This document shows, piece by piece, positions 26,592 to 35,163 of a stretch of 64,000 nucleotides of DNA. The DNA is from Variovorax davisae (GTDB lineage Bacteria; Pseudomonadota; Gammaproteobacteria; Burkholderiales; Burkholderiaceae_C). The notes beneath the pieces were generated by a model, which saw only the letters and a list, made by a program, of their open reading frames with translations, searched no databases and had not been told where the DNA came from. The stretch is from the NCBI RefSeq assembly GCF_030316845.1, contig NZ_JASZYS010000008.1:1-64000 (forward strand), in the 5' to 3' direction. A program made the translations under genes and the position numbers. Position 1 is the first letter of the stretch, and each line of letters starts with the position of its first letter.

Positions 26592-27151
26592 GCCATGCAT
26601 TCGCGCAACGAGCGCATGCCGCGCTGGATCCAGGACTTGACGGTGCCCAGCGGCTTCTGCGTGCGCTGCGCGATTTCCCCGTGCGAACAGCCATCGAGAT
26701 AGGCGAGCACGATGCACTCCCTGCGTTCGGCTTCGAGCCTTTCGAGGCAGGCCTCGAGCCGGCCCAGGTCGGCCCGCGTCTCGGCCGGGTCGAGGCTGGT
26801 CGCATGACGGGCCAGCGCCACGTCGTCTTCGAGCGCGGCCTGGCTTTCTTCGTCGACCGGCACCTCGCGCGCATGGCTGCGGACCCAGTTCAGCGCCGCA
26901 TGCCGCACCACGCTGTAGATCCAGCCCCGTCCGGCGCCGCGGCGCGGGTCGAAAGACCCGGCGCGCTGCCAGATGCTGACGAAGGCATCGTGCAGCACGT
27001 CCTCCGCCGACTGGCGCTGGCGCACGATGCGCAGCGCCACGCCCAGCAGGTAGCGGCCTTCCAGGCTGTAGATCTGCGCCAGCGCCTGACGTTCGCCGCG
27101 CGCGCAGGCGGCCAGCGCGGCGTCGTGGTCGAAAGGTTCGGTGGCGGGCAA
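26588..27151 (-). CDS. ECF RNA polymerase sigma factor (SigK-like)
   Basis: A 187-residue sigma-70 family ECF factor. Region 2 contains SAEDVLHDAFVSIWQRAGSF and GWIYSVVRHAALNWVR. Region 4 contains LERLEAERRECIVLAYLDG, then SHGEIAQRTQKPLGTVKSW for -35 recognition. No ATG or GTG lies in frame between the homology start and the upstream gene, so a TTG at 27151 is the most reasonable start; it lacks a good ribosome binding site, suggesting low expression or a start I have misplaced. It pairs with the anti-sigma gene downstream. The DUF3455 lipoprotein gene upstream is 29 bases away and probably in the same transcript. Confidence 0.85.
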   Translation of the reverse strand: MPATEPFDHDAALAACARGERQALAQIYSLEGRYLLGVALRIVRQRQSAEDVLHDAFVSIWQRAGSFDPRRGAGRGWIYSVVRHAALNWVRSHAREVPVDEESQAALEDDVALARHATSLDPAETRADLGRLEACLERLEAERRECIVLAYLDGCSHGEIAQRTQKPLGTVKSWIQRGMRSLRECMA

Positions 27152-27180
27152 GGCGCCATCGTAGTCGACGGCCCCAGGGC

Positions 27181-27741
27181 TCAGGCCGCTTTCCAGAAAA
27201 TGTAGTCGGCCTGGTAGCGCACGCTTTCCTGCTGGCCCTTCGCGGCCGGCGTGCAGGCATTGGCGGGTGCGATGCCGCCCTGGAGCGCGACCCGCTGGAT
27301 GTAGGTGACGCCGCTCATCGCACCGCTGCCCGTCGCCGGGTTGGCCTTGACCAGCTGGAAGGGCAGGCTGGTGGGCCCGGAGGGCGCGACCGCGAGCTGC
27401 GTTGCCGTGAGCTTCGAGCCGTCGTTGGCTTCCCAGGTGGCGGGCGGGCCGTAGTACTTGCCAACCGCCTTGCCGCTGCGGTCGTTGAGCACCGCCTTGG
27501 GCCCGACGAACACCCACTCGGTCTGGCCGGGCGCACCGGCCTTGTCGCGGCATTCGTAGGTGATCTCGCCGATGCCGACGGTTTCCAGCGCGACCTTGTG
27601 GCCTGCCGGCACCTGGATCGGGGCCGGCAGCGAGGCTTGCGAGAAAGCCGATCCGGGGGCGGGCATCGAGCCGCAGGCGGCCAGCAGGGCGGCGGCCAGC
27701 AGCGGGACGACGACGGGGCGCGCGGGGATGAGGTGACGCAT
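27181..27741 (-). CDS. DUF3455 family lipoprotein
   Basis: A 186-residue predicted lipoprotein. Signal peptide with lipobox LLAACG (Cys23). The mature part matches DUF3455: GHKVALETVGIGEITYECR, then WVFVGPKAVLNDR, GKYYGPPATWEANDGS, and ADYIFWKAA at the end. Function unknown; members are often found with ECF sigma factors and fungal or bacterial secreted beta-rich proteins. Start ATG at 27741 with AAGGAG 6 bases upstream, a strong site. Gene order suggests it is both upstream of, and possibly controlled by, the neighbouring ECF sigma factor. Confidence 0.85.
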   Translation of the reverse strand: MRHLIPARPVVVPLLAAALLAACGSMPAPGSAFSQASLPAPIQVPAGHKVALETVGIGEITYECRDKAGAPGQTEWVFVGPKAVLNDRSGKAVGKYYGPPATWEANDGSKLTATQLAVAPSGPTSLPFQLVKANPATGSGAMSGVTYIQRVALQGGIAPANACTPAAKGQQESVRYQADYIFWKAA

Positions 27742-27944
27742 GGGAAGCTCCTTCGGTGGTGGGGTGGCAGCGGCTTGCTGCTGCTGGAACTACCCGCCAA
27801 CGGCGCGATTGGATGCAGGTGCAGCCAAAAGATTCTTCGGCCCGGCGTTGCGAATCGGCTGCTCAACCTGCCGGACTGGGGGAGCAGATGCGCAATAATC
27901 TTCCCCATGTACCCCGCGAAAAGCGCACATCGGCGCCATCAGCC

Positions 27945-28202
27945 ATGAGTTCGAGCGTGCCGACCCCGGCGCAGCTGGCCGACATCGACGACGACGAACT
28001 CGTGCGCCTGGCGGTGAGCTGGCGCGCCCAGGCCTCGCGCGGCGACCGGGAGGCCTTCGGCATCGCCCACGCGCTGGAGGTCGAGTGCCGCCAGCGCCTG
28101 CGCGCCAGCCAGCTCCAGCAGCTGCCGCCCGAGTCGACGCCGGCGGCGCGGCCCTGGTGGAAGTTCTGGGGGTCCAAGGACCACCCGATGTCCGCCCCCT
28201 GA
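27945..28202 (+). CDS. Small hypothetical cytoplasmic protein
   Basis: An 85-residue acidic-to-basic protein. The start at 27945 (MSSSVPTPAQLADIDDDEL) is chosen because this is where a compositionally normal protein begins; the frame is open further upstream, with an ATG at 27888 as the alternative. A helical centre (LAVSWRAQASRGDREAFGI, EVECRQRLRASQLQ) is followed by a C-terminal tail with WWKFWG, a pattern I associate with small conserved hypothetical proteins in Comamonadaceae. No membrane segment. Function unknown. It is convergent with the TerB-like gene, two bases apart. Confidence 0.6.
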   Translation: MSSSVPTPAQLADIDDDELVRLAVSWRAQASRGDREAFGIAHALEVECRQRLRASQLQQLPPESTPAARPWWKFWGSKDHPMSAP

Positions 28203-28203
28203 C

Positions 28204-29145
28204 TCAGGCCGCCCGCACCATCGACAGCACCTGCCGCGCGTCCAGCGTGCGTGCCTTCTCCTGCATCGCCGGCAGATAGCGCGTCTGCAGCCCCTGTGCC
28301 TCCTGCATCACGCCCGCATAGGCGCCCTTGAGCATCTCGGTCGACAGCTGGCGTCCACCGGCGTAGTAGCGCCTGGCGACATGGCCCAATGCATAGGTGG
28401 TGGCGAAGCTCATGCCCGAGCTCACGGCCTGCTTGCCAAGGCCGCCGAGCAGGCCGCCGCCGACCTTGCCCAGCAGGCCGCCGAGCAGCTTGCGGCCAGC
28501 CTGCTCCAGGTACTGAGAGGTCAGGCCGACGCCGACCGTGGCGACGAAGTCCTTGATGTGGCCGCTGTCGAGGTCGAAGCCGTAGGCCTTGCCGATGCGG
28601 TAGACCAGCTTCATCTGCAGCGGGATGATGGCCATGGTCGAGAGCGTCTCGGGCAGCAGCTCGAGCGCCCCGTTCAGGATCGCAGCGTTGAGGATGGCCT
28701 GGTCGAGTTCGGCGGCGTCGGGCGCGCTGCCCGGTGCAGTCACCACGGCGCCCGCCGCCACGGGCACCGCCGCGATCGCCTGCGCCTGCTCGGTGAACGC
28801 GGCCGAAGCCGCGGCATCGAGCCCGAGCGAAGCGCGCAGTTCGGCCAGAAAGGCGCGCTCGGCCTCCGAATGCGCGCCGTCGGCGTCGCAGACGCAGACC
28901 GCCATCTCGTAGGCCAGCTGCTTGGCGCCGCGGCTTTGCAGCTGCGCGCCCAAGTCGGCGACCGAGACGCGCTGCATCAGCACGTCCTGGTAGAGCGTCG
29001 GCAGGTTGATCGCCTCGGCGCGGGAGAAGCCGTCCGCGATGCGCTTGATCTCCTCGCGTTCGCGCGCGTGCTTGTCGCCGTCGGCGAAGGCCGCCATCAG
29101 ACCCAGCGTGACGATGGCGCGGGATTCCTGGTCCGTCATGCTCAT
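28204..29145 (-). CDS. TerB-like/DUF697 protein
   Basis: A 313-residue protein. The N-terminal 110 residues resemble the helical tellurite-resistance TerB domain (LMAAFADGDKHAREREEIKRI, then CDADGAHSEAERAFLAELRASLGL). The C-terminal half resembles DUF697/YcjF-like proteins, with a Gly/Leu-rich amphipathic stretch (KLLGGLLGKVGGGLLGGLGK) likely to associate with membranes. TerB family members are acidic metal-binding scaffold proteins; any tellurite role is not implied. Its ATG at 29145 overlaps the stop of the Bax-inhibitor gene (ATGA), so the two are co-translated. Confidence 0.75.
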   Translation of the reverse strand: MSMTDQESRAIVTLGLMAAFADGDKHAREREEIKRIADGFSRAEAINLPTLYQDVLMQRVSVADLGAQLQSRGAKQLAYEMAVCVCDADGAHSEAERAFLAELRASLGLDAAASAAFTEQAQAIAAVPVAAGAVVTAPGSAPDAAELDQAILNAAILNGALELLPETLSTMAIIPLQMKLVYRIGKAYGFDLDSGHIKDFVATVGVGLTSQYLEQAGRKLLGGLLGKVGGGLLGGLGKQAVSSGMSFATTYALGHVARRYYAGGRQLSTEMLKGAYAGVMQEAQGLQTRYLPAMQEKARTLDARQVLSMVRAA

Positions 29146-29837
29146 TCCTCGCGGCTGCCGCCCAGGCCCAGCAGCATCAACAGCGACTGGAACACGTTGT
29201 ACAGGCTCAGGTAGACGCCCAGCGTGGCCGTGATGTAGTTGGTCTCGTGGCCGTCCTTGACGCGCTTGAGGTCATGCAGGATGAAGGCCGAGAAGATGCC
29301 GATCGCCAGCACCGCCAGCGTGATCATCAGCGCGCCCGACTGGATGAAGAAGTTGGCGACGCCGGCCACCAGCAGCAGGATGGCGCCGATGAAGAGCCAC
29401 TTGCCCATGGCCGACAGGTCGCGCTTGATCACGGACGACAGCATCGCCATGCCGAGGAAGACCGCGCCGGTGCCTGCGAAGGCCGTCATCACCAGGCTGG
29501 CGCCGTTCTGCATGCCCAGCACCACGCCCAGCATGCGCGACAGCATCAGGCCCATGAAGAAGGTGAAGCCCAGCAGCACCGGCACGCCGGCGGCCGAATC
29601 CTTGGTCTTCTCGATCGCGAACATCAAGCCGAAGGCGCCGGCCAGGAAGACCACCATCGAGATGCCGGGCGACATCGCGCGCGCCAGCCCGGTCGACAGA
29701 CCGAGCCAGGCGCCCAGCACGGTGGGCAGCATCGACAGGGCCAGCAGCCAATAGGTGTTGCGCAGCACCCGGTTGCGCTGCGCGGTGGCCGGCGTCGCGG
29801 CATAGGGCGCGCTGTAGACCTGGGTGTTGTCGTTCAT
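29142..29837 (-). CDS. Bax inhibitor-1/YccA family membrane protein
   Basis: A 231-residue inner membrane protein with seven hydrophobic helices, of the BI-1/YccA/YbhL family, which includes pH-sensitive calcium leak channels and modulators of the FtsH protease. The C-terminal pore-region residues are present in IFSAFILHDLKRVKDG and the last helix pattern LGVYLSLYNVFQSLLMLLG. The N-terminal 20 residues are hydrophilic. Start: the ATG at 29837 with AAGGA 8 bases upstream. It is divergent from the NhaR-like regulator gene and probably sits under that control region. Confidence 0.9.
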   Translation of the reverse strand: MNDNTQVYSAPYAATPATAQRNRVLRNTYWLLALSMLPTVLGAWLGLSTGLARAMSPGISMVVFLAGAFGLMFAIEKTKDSAAGVPVLLGFTFFMGLMLSRMLGVVLGMQNGASLVMTAFAGTGAVFLGMAMLSSVIKRDLSAMGKWLFIGAILLLVAGVANFFIQSGALMITLAVLAIGIFSAFILHDLKRVKDGHETNYITATLGVYLSLYNVFQSLLMLLGLGGSREE

Positions 29838-29969
29838 TCGAATGTCCTTGGTAGGTTGAGAAACCACGCGTGTGCACGCGCATGAAGCCCACTCTAGGGC
29901 GATATAGCCTTCGAGAAAAGTCGAATTTTTGACACTATTCATTCGGCTTTTCCGTAGTATTGGGGCCTG

Positions 29970-30878
29970 ATGAACTTCAAGCACCTGCACTATTTCTGGG
30001 CCGCCGCCAAGGCCGGCGGCATCGTGCGCGCCAGCGAGCAGCTGCACATCACGCCCCAGACGCTGTCGGGGCAGATCAAGCTGCTCGAGGACAGCCTGGG
30101 CAGCCCCTTGTTCCAGAAGCGCGGCCGCGGGCTCGAGCTGACGCCCGAGGGGCGCACGGCGTTGAGCTATGCCGACCAGATCTTCGCGCTCGGCGCCGAG
30201 CTCGAGGCGGCGCTCGGCAGCCGGGGCGAGGGCGCCCGTGCGCTCGACTTCCGGGTCGGCATCGCCGATGCGGTGCCGAAGTCGATCGCCTACCGCCTGC
30301 TCGAGCCGGCGCTCGGCATCGCCGAGCCGGTGCGCCTGATCTGCCACGAAGGCAATTTCCGCGACCTGCTCGGCCAGTTGTCGGTGCAGCGCATCGACCT
30401 GGTGATCGCCGACGAGCCGATGGGCCGGCAGGTCGGCGTCAAGGCCTTCAACCACACCCTGGGCACGACGGCGATGAGCTTCTTCGCGACCCCGGCGCTC
30501 AGGCGCACGCTCCGCGGCGAGTTCCCGCAGTGCCTGGACCGCGCGCCGATGCTGATCCAGGGCGCCTCGTCGGCCGCGCGCCAGCGGCTCGACCTGTGGC
30601 TGGCCGAGCACCGGTTGCGGCCGCGGGCGATCGGCGAGTTCGACGACGCCGCGCTGCTCAAGGCCTTCGGCGGCGAGGGCCGGGGCGTCTTCATGACGCC
30701 CGAGGTGCTCGAGGAAGAGACCTGCACCCAGTACGGCGTCGAGGTGATCGGCCGCGCCGCCGGCCTGATCGAGGAGTTCTTCGCCATCTCGGTCGAGCGC
30801 CGCGTCACCCATCCCTGCGTGGTCGCGATCACCAAGGCGGCGCGCGGGCGCTTCCATCGCCGCCGCAGCTCCGGATAA
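29970..30878 (+). CDS. nhaR: LysR-family transcriptional activator, NhaR type
   Basis: A 302-residue LysR regulator closest in appearance to NhaR: MNFKHLHYFWAAAKAGGIVRASEQLHITPQTLSGQIKLLE with the HTH in residues ~18-37, and a conserved C-terminal half (ERRVTHPCVVAITKAAR). In E. coli NhaR activates the sodium/proton antiporter gene nhaA and also pgaABCD. No nhaA is present here, but a pga operon lies 17 kb away in this window. TTGACA at 29929-29934 is a possible -35 element. The P450 gene follows after only 25 bases, so they may be co-transcribed. The exact NhaR function is inferred from sequence style. Confidence 0.85.
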   Translation: MNFKHLHYFWAAAKAGGIVRASEQLHITPQTLSGQIKLLEDSLGSPLFQKRGRGLELTPEGRTALSYADQIFALGAELEAALGSRGEGARALDFRVGIADAVPKSIAYRLLEPALGIAEPVRLICHEGNFRDLLGQLSVQRIDLVIADEPMGRQVGVKAFNHTLGTTAMSFFATPALRRTLRGEFPQCLDRAPMLIQGASSAARQRLDLWLAEHRLRPRAIGEFDDAALLKAFGGEGRGVFMTPEVLEEETCTQYGVEVIGRAAGLIEEFFAISVERRVTHPCVVAITKAARGRFHRRRSSG

Positions 30879-30903
30879 TCGGCCCGCTCCCCGAGGACCC
30901 TCC

Positions 30904-33900
30904 ATGAAGCCTTCATCCACGACCCCGCCCCAGGTGCCGCAGCCGCCGCTGAAGCCGATCATCGGCAACCTCGGCGAGCTGGATTCGAAGGCGCCGATCC
31001 AGAGCATGATGCGGCTGGCCGGCATCTACGGGCCGATCTTCAAGCTCACCTTGCTGGGCCGCGACGTCTACGTGGTCAGCGCGCAGGCGCTGGTCGACGA
31101 GCTCTGCGACGAGACCCGCTTCAACAAGCGCGTGCACGGCCCGCTGCAGGAGATCCGCGCCTTCGCCGGCGACGGCCTCTTCACCGCCTACAACAGCGAG
31201 CCCAACTGGGCCAAGGCGCACCGGCTGCTGATGCCGGCTTTCGGACCGCTGGGCGTGCGCTCGATGTTCGACCGCATGGTCGACATCGCGCACCAGATGT
31301 TCGTCAAGTGGGAGCGCTTCGGCGCCTCGGCGGTCATCGACGTCGCCGACAACATGACCCGGCTGACGCTCGACACGATCGCGCTGTGCGCCTTCGACTA
31401 CCGCTTCAACAGCTTCTACCAGAACGAGATGCATCCCTTCGTTGCCGCGATGGTCGATGCGCTCGACGAAGCCGGCCAGCGCGGCCGGCGGCCGGCGATG
31501 GTGTCGAACCTGATGGTGGGCACCCGGCGCCGCTACGAGGCCGACCAGGCGCTGCTCGCGCGCGTCGCCGAGCAGCTGATCGCCGAGCGGCGCAGCGACC
31601 CGCAGGGTGCGGGCAAGAACGACCTGCTCAACGTCATGCTCAACGGCGTCGATCCGGTCACGGGCGAGAAGCTCTCCGACGAGAACATCCGCTACCAGAT
31701 GGTCACCTTCCTGATCGCGGGCCACGAGACCACCAGCGGCCTGCTGTCCTTCGCCTGCTACCTGCTGCTGAAGAACCCCGAGGCGATGCTGAAGGCGCGC
31801 GCCATCGTCGACGAGGTGCTGGGCGACCAGATGCCGCGCATTGAGCACCTGGCCCGGCTGCGCTACATCGAGCAGATCCTCATGGAGTCGCTGCGGCTGT
31901 GGCCAACCGCGCCGGCCTTCGGCGTCAAGCCGATCGCCGACACCTTGCTGGCGGGACGCTATCCGCTGTCGACCCGCGACACGCTGCTGGTGCTGCAGCC
32001 GATGCTGCACCGCGACCCGGCGGTCTGGGGCGACGACGCCGAGGACTTCCGGCCGGAGCGCTTCGCGCCCGACGCTGCCGAGCAGCTGCCGCCCAATGCA
32101 TGGAAGCCTTTCGGCAACGGCGCCCGCGCCTGCATCGGCCGGCCCTTCGCCATGCAGGAGGCGCAGCTCGTGATCGCCATGATGCTGCAGCGCTTCGACA
32201 TCGTGCTGGACGACCCGTCCTACCAGCTCGAGATCGCCGAGACACTGACCATCAAGCCGCACGGCCTGGCGATCCGCGCCCGCAGCCGGGGCGCGCCGGG
32301 CGGCGGCGGTTTCGCGTTGCGCAGCGCCGTGCCCTCGGTGCCCCAGCGGCTCGTGAAGGAGGCTGCGGACGAGGTCGCGCTGCCGGCCGATGCGCCGAAG
32401 CTGCTGGTGCTCTACGGCAGCAACACCGGTTCGTGCGAGATGTTCGCCCGCCGCATCGCGGCCGAGGCGCCGCGCCAGGGCCATGCGGCCACGGTCGCCA
32501 CCCTCGACGAATACACGGGCGAGCTGGCGGCCGCGACGCCGGTGCTGGTGGTCACGGCCTCCTACGAGGGCCAGGCGCCGGACAACGCCAAGAAGTTCCT
32601 GTCGTGGATCGAGGGCTGCGCGCCGGGCACGCTGGACGGCCTCCGCTTCGCGGTGCTGGGCTGCGGCAACCGACAGTGGGCCCGGACCTACCAGGCCGTG
32701 CCCAAGCGGGTCGACGCCGCCTTCGCCGCCGCCGGCGCCGTGCGCCTGCGCCCGCGCGGCGAGGCCGATGCGGGCGGCGACTTCTTCGGCGCCTTCGACG
32801 AATGGGCGCAAGGGCTGTGGGACGACCTGGGCGCGGCCACGGGCCTGGCGGTGGCCGATCGGCGCGGGGTGCCGGGCTTCGAGGTCGAGGTCGTCAGCTC
32901 GGCCCGGGAGCGGGCGCTCGCGCTCAACGAACTCGAACCCGGCACCGTCGTCGAGAACCGTGAGTTGGTGGCCATCGGCATTGCCGGCGCCCGTTCCAAG
33001 CGCCACCTGCAGATCGCGCTGCCGGCCGGCATGCGCTACCGCAGCGGCGACTACCTCGCCGTGCTGGCCCGCAACCCCGCGGCCAGCGTGGCGCGCGCGC
33101 TGGCGCGCTTCGGGCTCGCCGCCGATGCGCAGATCGTGATCCGCAAGCAGGCCGGCACCGCGTCCGCGCTGCCGGGCGACTACCCGATCGGCGCCGCCGA
33201 AGTGCTGGCAGGCTATGTCGAGCTGGCCCAGCCCGCGACCCGGGCCCAGGTCGCCCAGCTGGCCGAGGCCACGCGCTGCCCGCCCGAACGCCGGGCGCTC
33301 GAAGCCCTGACCCAGGAGGAGGCCTATGCGCGCGAGGTGCTCGGCCGCCGGGTGAGCGTCCTCGACCTGCTCGAGCGCATGCCTTCGTGCGACATCAGCC
33401 TGGCCCGCTTCCTGGCCATGCTGCCGATCCTGCGGGCACGCCAGTATTCGATCTCTTCCTCGCCGCTGGCCGACGAAGCGCAGGCCAGCCTGACCTTCGC
33501 GGTGGTCGATACGCCCGCGCTGTCGGGGCAGGGCCGGTTCCAGGGCGTGGCGTCGACCTACCTGGCCGGGCTGCAGGCGGGCGACAAGGTGTCGGTGGCG
33601 GTGCGGCCATCGCAGTCGGGCTTCCATCCGCCGGTCGACCCGAAGACCCCGATCGTGATGGTCTGCGCCGGCACCGGCGTGGCGCCGTTCCGGGGCTTCC
33701 TGCAGGAACGGGCCTGGCAGAAGGCGGCCGGGCGCGAGGTCGGCCCCGCGCTGCTGTTCTTCGGCATCGACGACCCGGACGTCGACTACCTGTACCGCGA
33801 CCAGTTCGCGGCCTGGGAGGCGGCCGGGGTGGTCGCGCTGCGGCCTGCCTTTTCGGCCCGACCCGAGGGCGATGTGATGTTCGTGCAACACAGGGTCTGG

Positions 33901-34107
33901 CAGGACCGGGCCGATATCGGTGCGCTGTTCCGCCTGGGCGCTCAGTTCTATGTCTGCGGCGACGGCAAGCACATGGCGCCGGCCGTGCGCGAGACCTTCA
34001 TCCATATCTACCGGACGGCGACCGGCAGCGACGATGCCGCCGCATCGGCCTGGGCCGACCGGATGGAGCATGCGCATGGACGCTACGTATCGGACGTGTT
34101 CGCCTGA
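30904..34107 (+). CDS. Self-sufficient cytochrome P450-reductase fusion (CYP102 type)
   Basis: A 1067-residue soluble fusion like P450 BM3 (1049), hydroxylating medium- or long-chain fatty acids with NADPH. The P450 part has the I-helix AGHETTSG, ESLR, and the haem loop FGNGARACIGRPF with Cys410. A linker leads to the flavodoxin-like FMN domain (LLVLYGSNTGSCEMFARRI), then the FAD domain (RQYSISSSPL), and the NADPH-binding region (CAGTGVAPFRGFLQER) with a C-terminal Trp-containing end. All domains look intact. Start: the ATG at 30904 with GAGGA about 6 bases upstream. An NhaR-like regulator precedes it directly. Substrate is inferred from the family only. Confidence 0.95.
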   Translation: MKPSSTTPPQVPQPPLKPIIGNLGELDSKAPIQSMMRLAGIYGPIFKLTLLGRDVYVVSAQALVDELCDETRFNKRVHGPLQEIRAFAGDGLFTAYNSEPNWAKAHRLLMPAFGPLGVRSMFDRMVDIAHQMFVKWERFGASAVIDVADNMTRLTLDTIALCAFDYRFNSFYQNEMHPFVAAMVDALDEAGQRGRRPAMVSNLMVGTRRRYEADQALLARVAEQLIAERRSDPQGAGKNDLLNVMLNGVDPVTGEKLSDENIRYQMVTFLIAGHETTSGLLSFACYLLLKNPEAMLKARAIVDEVLGDQMPRIEHLARLRYIEQILMESLRLWPTAPAFGVKPIADTLLAGRYPLSTRDTLLVLQPMLHRDPAVWGDDAEDFRPERFAPDAAEQLPPNAWKPFGNGARACIGRPFAMQEAQLVIAMMLQRFDIVLDDPSYQLEIAETLTIKPHGLAIRARSRGAPGGGGFALRSAVPSVPQRLVKEAADEVALPADAPKLLVLYGSNTGSCEMFARRIAAEAPRQGHAATVATLDEYTGELAAATPVLVVTASYEGQAPDNAKKFLSWIEGCAPGTLDGLRFAVLGCGNRQWARTYQAVPKRVDAAFAAAGAVRLRPRGEADAGGDFFGAFDEWAQGLWDDLGAATGLAVADRRGVPGFEVEVVSSARERALALNELEPGTVVENRELVAIGIAGARSKRHLQIALPAGMRYRSGDYLAVLARNPAASVARALARFGLAADAQIVIRKQAGTASALPGDYPIGAAEVLAGYVELAQPATRAQVAQLAEATRCPPERRALEALTQEEAYAREVLGRRVSVLDLLERMPSCDISLARFLAMLPILRARQYSISSSPLADEAQASLTFAVVDTPALSGQGRFQGVASTYLAGLQAGDKVSVAVRPSQSGFHPPVDPKTPIVMVCAGTGVAPFRGFLQERAWQKAAGREVGPALLFFGIDDPDVDYLYRDQFAAWEAAGVVALRPAFSARPEGDVMFVQHRVWQDRADIGALFRLGAQFYVCGDGKHMAPAVRETFIHIYRTATGSDDAAASAWADRMEHAHGRYVSDVFA

Positions 34108-34214
34108 GCCGACTGGGGCGGCCATGCCTGCGCGCCGTGCGCAATGGTGCAAATGCACTATTCGACCGGGCGGCGCGCGGCCCGAGACTGGGGGTAGAAA
34201 CCCTTTGTCTCGCC

Positions 34215-34460
34215 ATGCTCACCCTTCACCGGAAAGAAAAGATCCTTCGCAAGGCCGGCATCCCGGTGCCGCCGTTTCCGGCCCGCCGCCTGCCGTTGCA
34301 GGAGCGCCACCTGCGCGACGCCGCCAAGGTGCCGCAGGAAGAGCGGGATGCGGATGCCGAGCAGCGCGCCGCGGTCCAGGCCTGGCGGCAGGCCGTCGAC
34401 GCCCTGCACGCGGCGCTGGCGGAAGGCCGGCTCAGCTCAGCGCACCCGGAATCGTCATGA
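34215..34460 (+). CDS. Small conserved protein, paralogue of the one at 3210-3446
   Basis: An 81-residue charged soluble protein of unknown function. The N-terminus MLTLHRKEKILRKAGIPVPPFP and a C-terminal AVQAWRQAVDALHAAL helix align with the other copy; the middle is rich in Glu/Asp/Arg. The start at 34215 is set by that alignment, since no clear ribosome binding site is seen. The frame is open far upstream inside the P450 gene, but in the wrong frame. It overlaps the end of the convergent gene at 34432 by 29 bases. Confidence 0.65.
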   Translation: MLTLHRKEKILRKAGIPVPPFPARRLPLQERHLRDAAKVPQEERDADAEQRAAVQAWRQAVDALHAALAEGRLSSAHPESS

Positions 34461-34692
34461 TGTCCCAGGCGCCGCCGAAGCCGCTCGGCGTCGGCCGCTC
34501 GACCACCGGCTGGAAGCTGGCCAGCACCCGGTTGCCCGCCGCCTGCGCCGCCTGGTAGGACGGCAGCGGCCCGCTGCCCGCATCGACCACCTGGCAGGGC
34601 CCCAGTCGCAGCCATCCGCCGGGTCGCACGACCATCCAGTAATAGTGGCCGGCGATGGGTTCTTCGATGACGAGGCTGAGGTCAGGCTTCAT
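34432..34692 (-). CDS. Hypothetical protein, Trp-rich and small
   Basis: An 86-residue soluble protein. Features are an N-terminal MKPDLSLVIEEPIAGHYYWM, a Gly/Pro-rich turn (RPGGWLRLGPCQVVD) and a C-terminal FGGAWDIMTIP. This pattern of short strands suggests a small beta-rich domain; no family is recognised. The start could also be the ATG at 34713; neither has a good ribosome binding site. It is convergent with the small gene at 34215 with a 29-base 3' overlap, which is unusual but tolerable. Confidence 0.55.
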   Translation of the reverse strand: MKPDLSLVIEEPIAGHYYWMVVRPGGWLRLGPCQVVDAGSGPLPSYQAAQAAGNRVLASFQPVVERPTPSGFGGAWDIMTIPGALS

Positions 34693-34779
34693 GTGCGATG
34701 GGTTCAAACTCATGTGCTGGCATGGGATTGAATCGAAGCCGCACGGGCGCGCCAAGGAAAAAGATCACGCCGGCAAGCC

Positions 34780-35163
34780 CTATTTGCGGCGCTCGAGCCC
34801 GCGCACCAGATGGCCGGCGATGCCGGCGGCGATGCGCTGGAGTTCCGCCGCGCGGGCCGGTTCGAACAGGGCGTCGGTGTGCTGCTTCCACAGGCTGCGC
34901 CAGCGCTCGAACATGGCGGGCGACAGCGCGTCGATCGCCATGTGGCGGCCGAAGACGTCGCCCGAGAACGAGCGGCTGCCGAGCACCATCGTGGCCCAGA
35001 ACTCCACCATGCGGTCGAGGTGGGCCTGCCAGGCGCCGCCGATGGCGCGCTCGAACAGCGGGCCGATCTCCTCGTCCTGGCGCAGGTCGGCATAGAAGGC
35101 GTGGATCAGCGCTTGGAGGCGGGCGCGGTCGATGCCGGGCTCGGGCGGGCGACGGTCAGCCAT
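34780..35163 (-). CDS. Group III truncated hemoglobin
   Basis: A 127-residue haem protein of the truncated (2-on-2) hemoglobin group III. Markers are IHAFYADLRQDEEIGPLFER (B helix/E7 region), then WQAHLDRMVEFWATMVLG, the SGDVFGRHMAIDALSP segment with the likely proximal His, and FERWRSLWKQHTDALF. Such proteins are linked to nitric oxide and peroxide handling. It overlaps nnrS by 8 bases and lies downstream of it, so it is part of the NsrR-controlled operon inferred at 36326-36340. Confidence 0.9.
   Translation of the reverse strand: MADRRPPEPGIDRARLQALIHAFYADLRQDEEIGPLFERAIGGAWQAHLDRMVEFWATMVLGSRSFSGDVFGRHMAIDALSPAMFERWRSLWKQHTDALFEPARAAELQRIAAGIAGHLVRGLERRK

Noticed and set aside
30913-34158. 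A 1081-codon frame opposite the CYP102 gene
   Set aside because: His/Arg/Gln-rich artefact of the opposite strand, with no family motif.
34147-34158. GTGCA-AA-TGCAC inverted repeat downstream of CYP102
   Set aside because: Short and without a promoter or regulator context; could be chance at this GC content.
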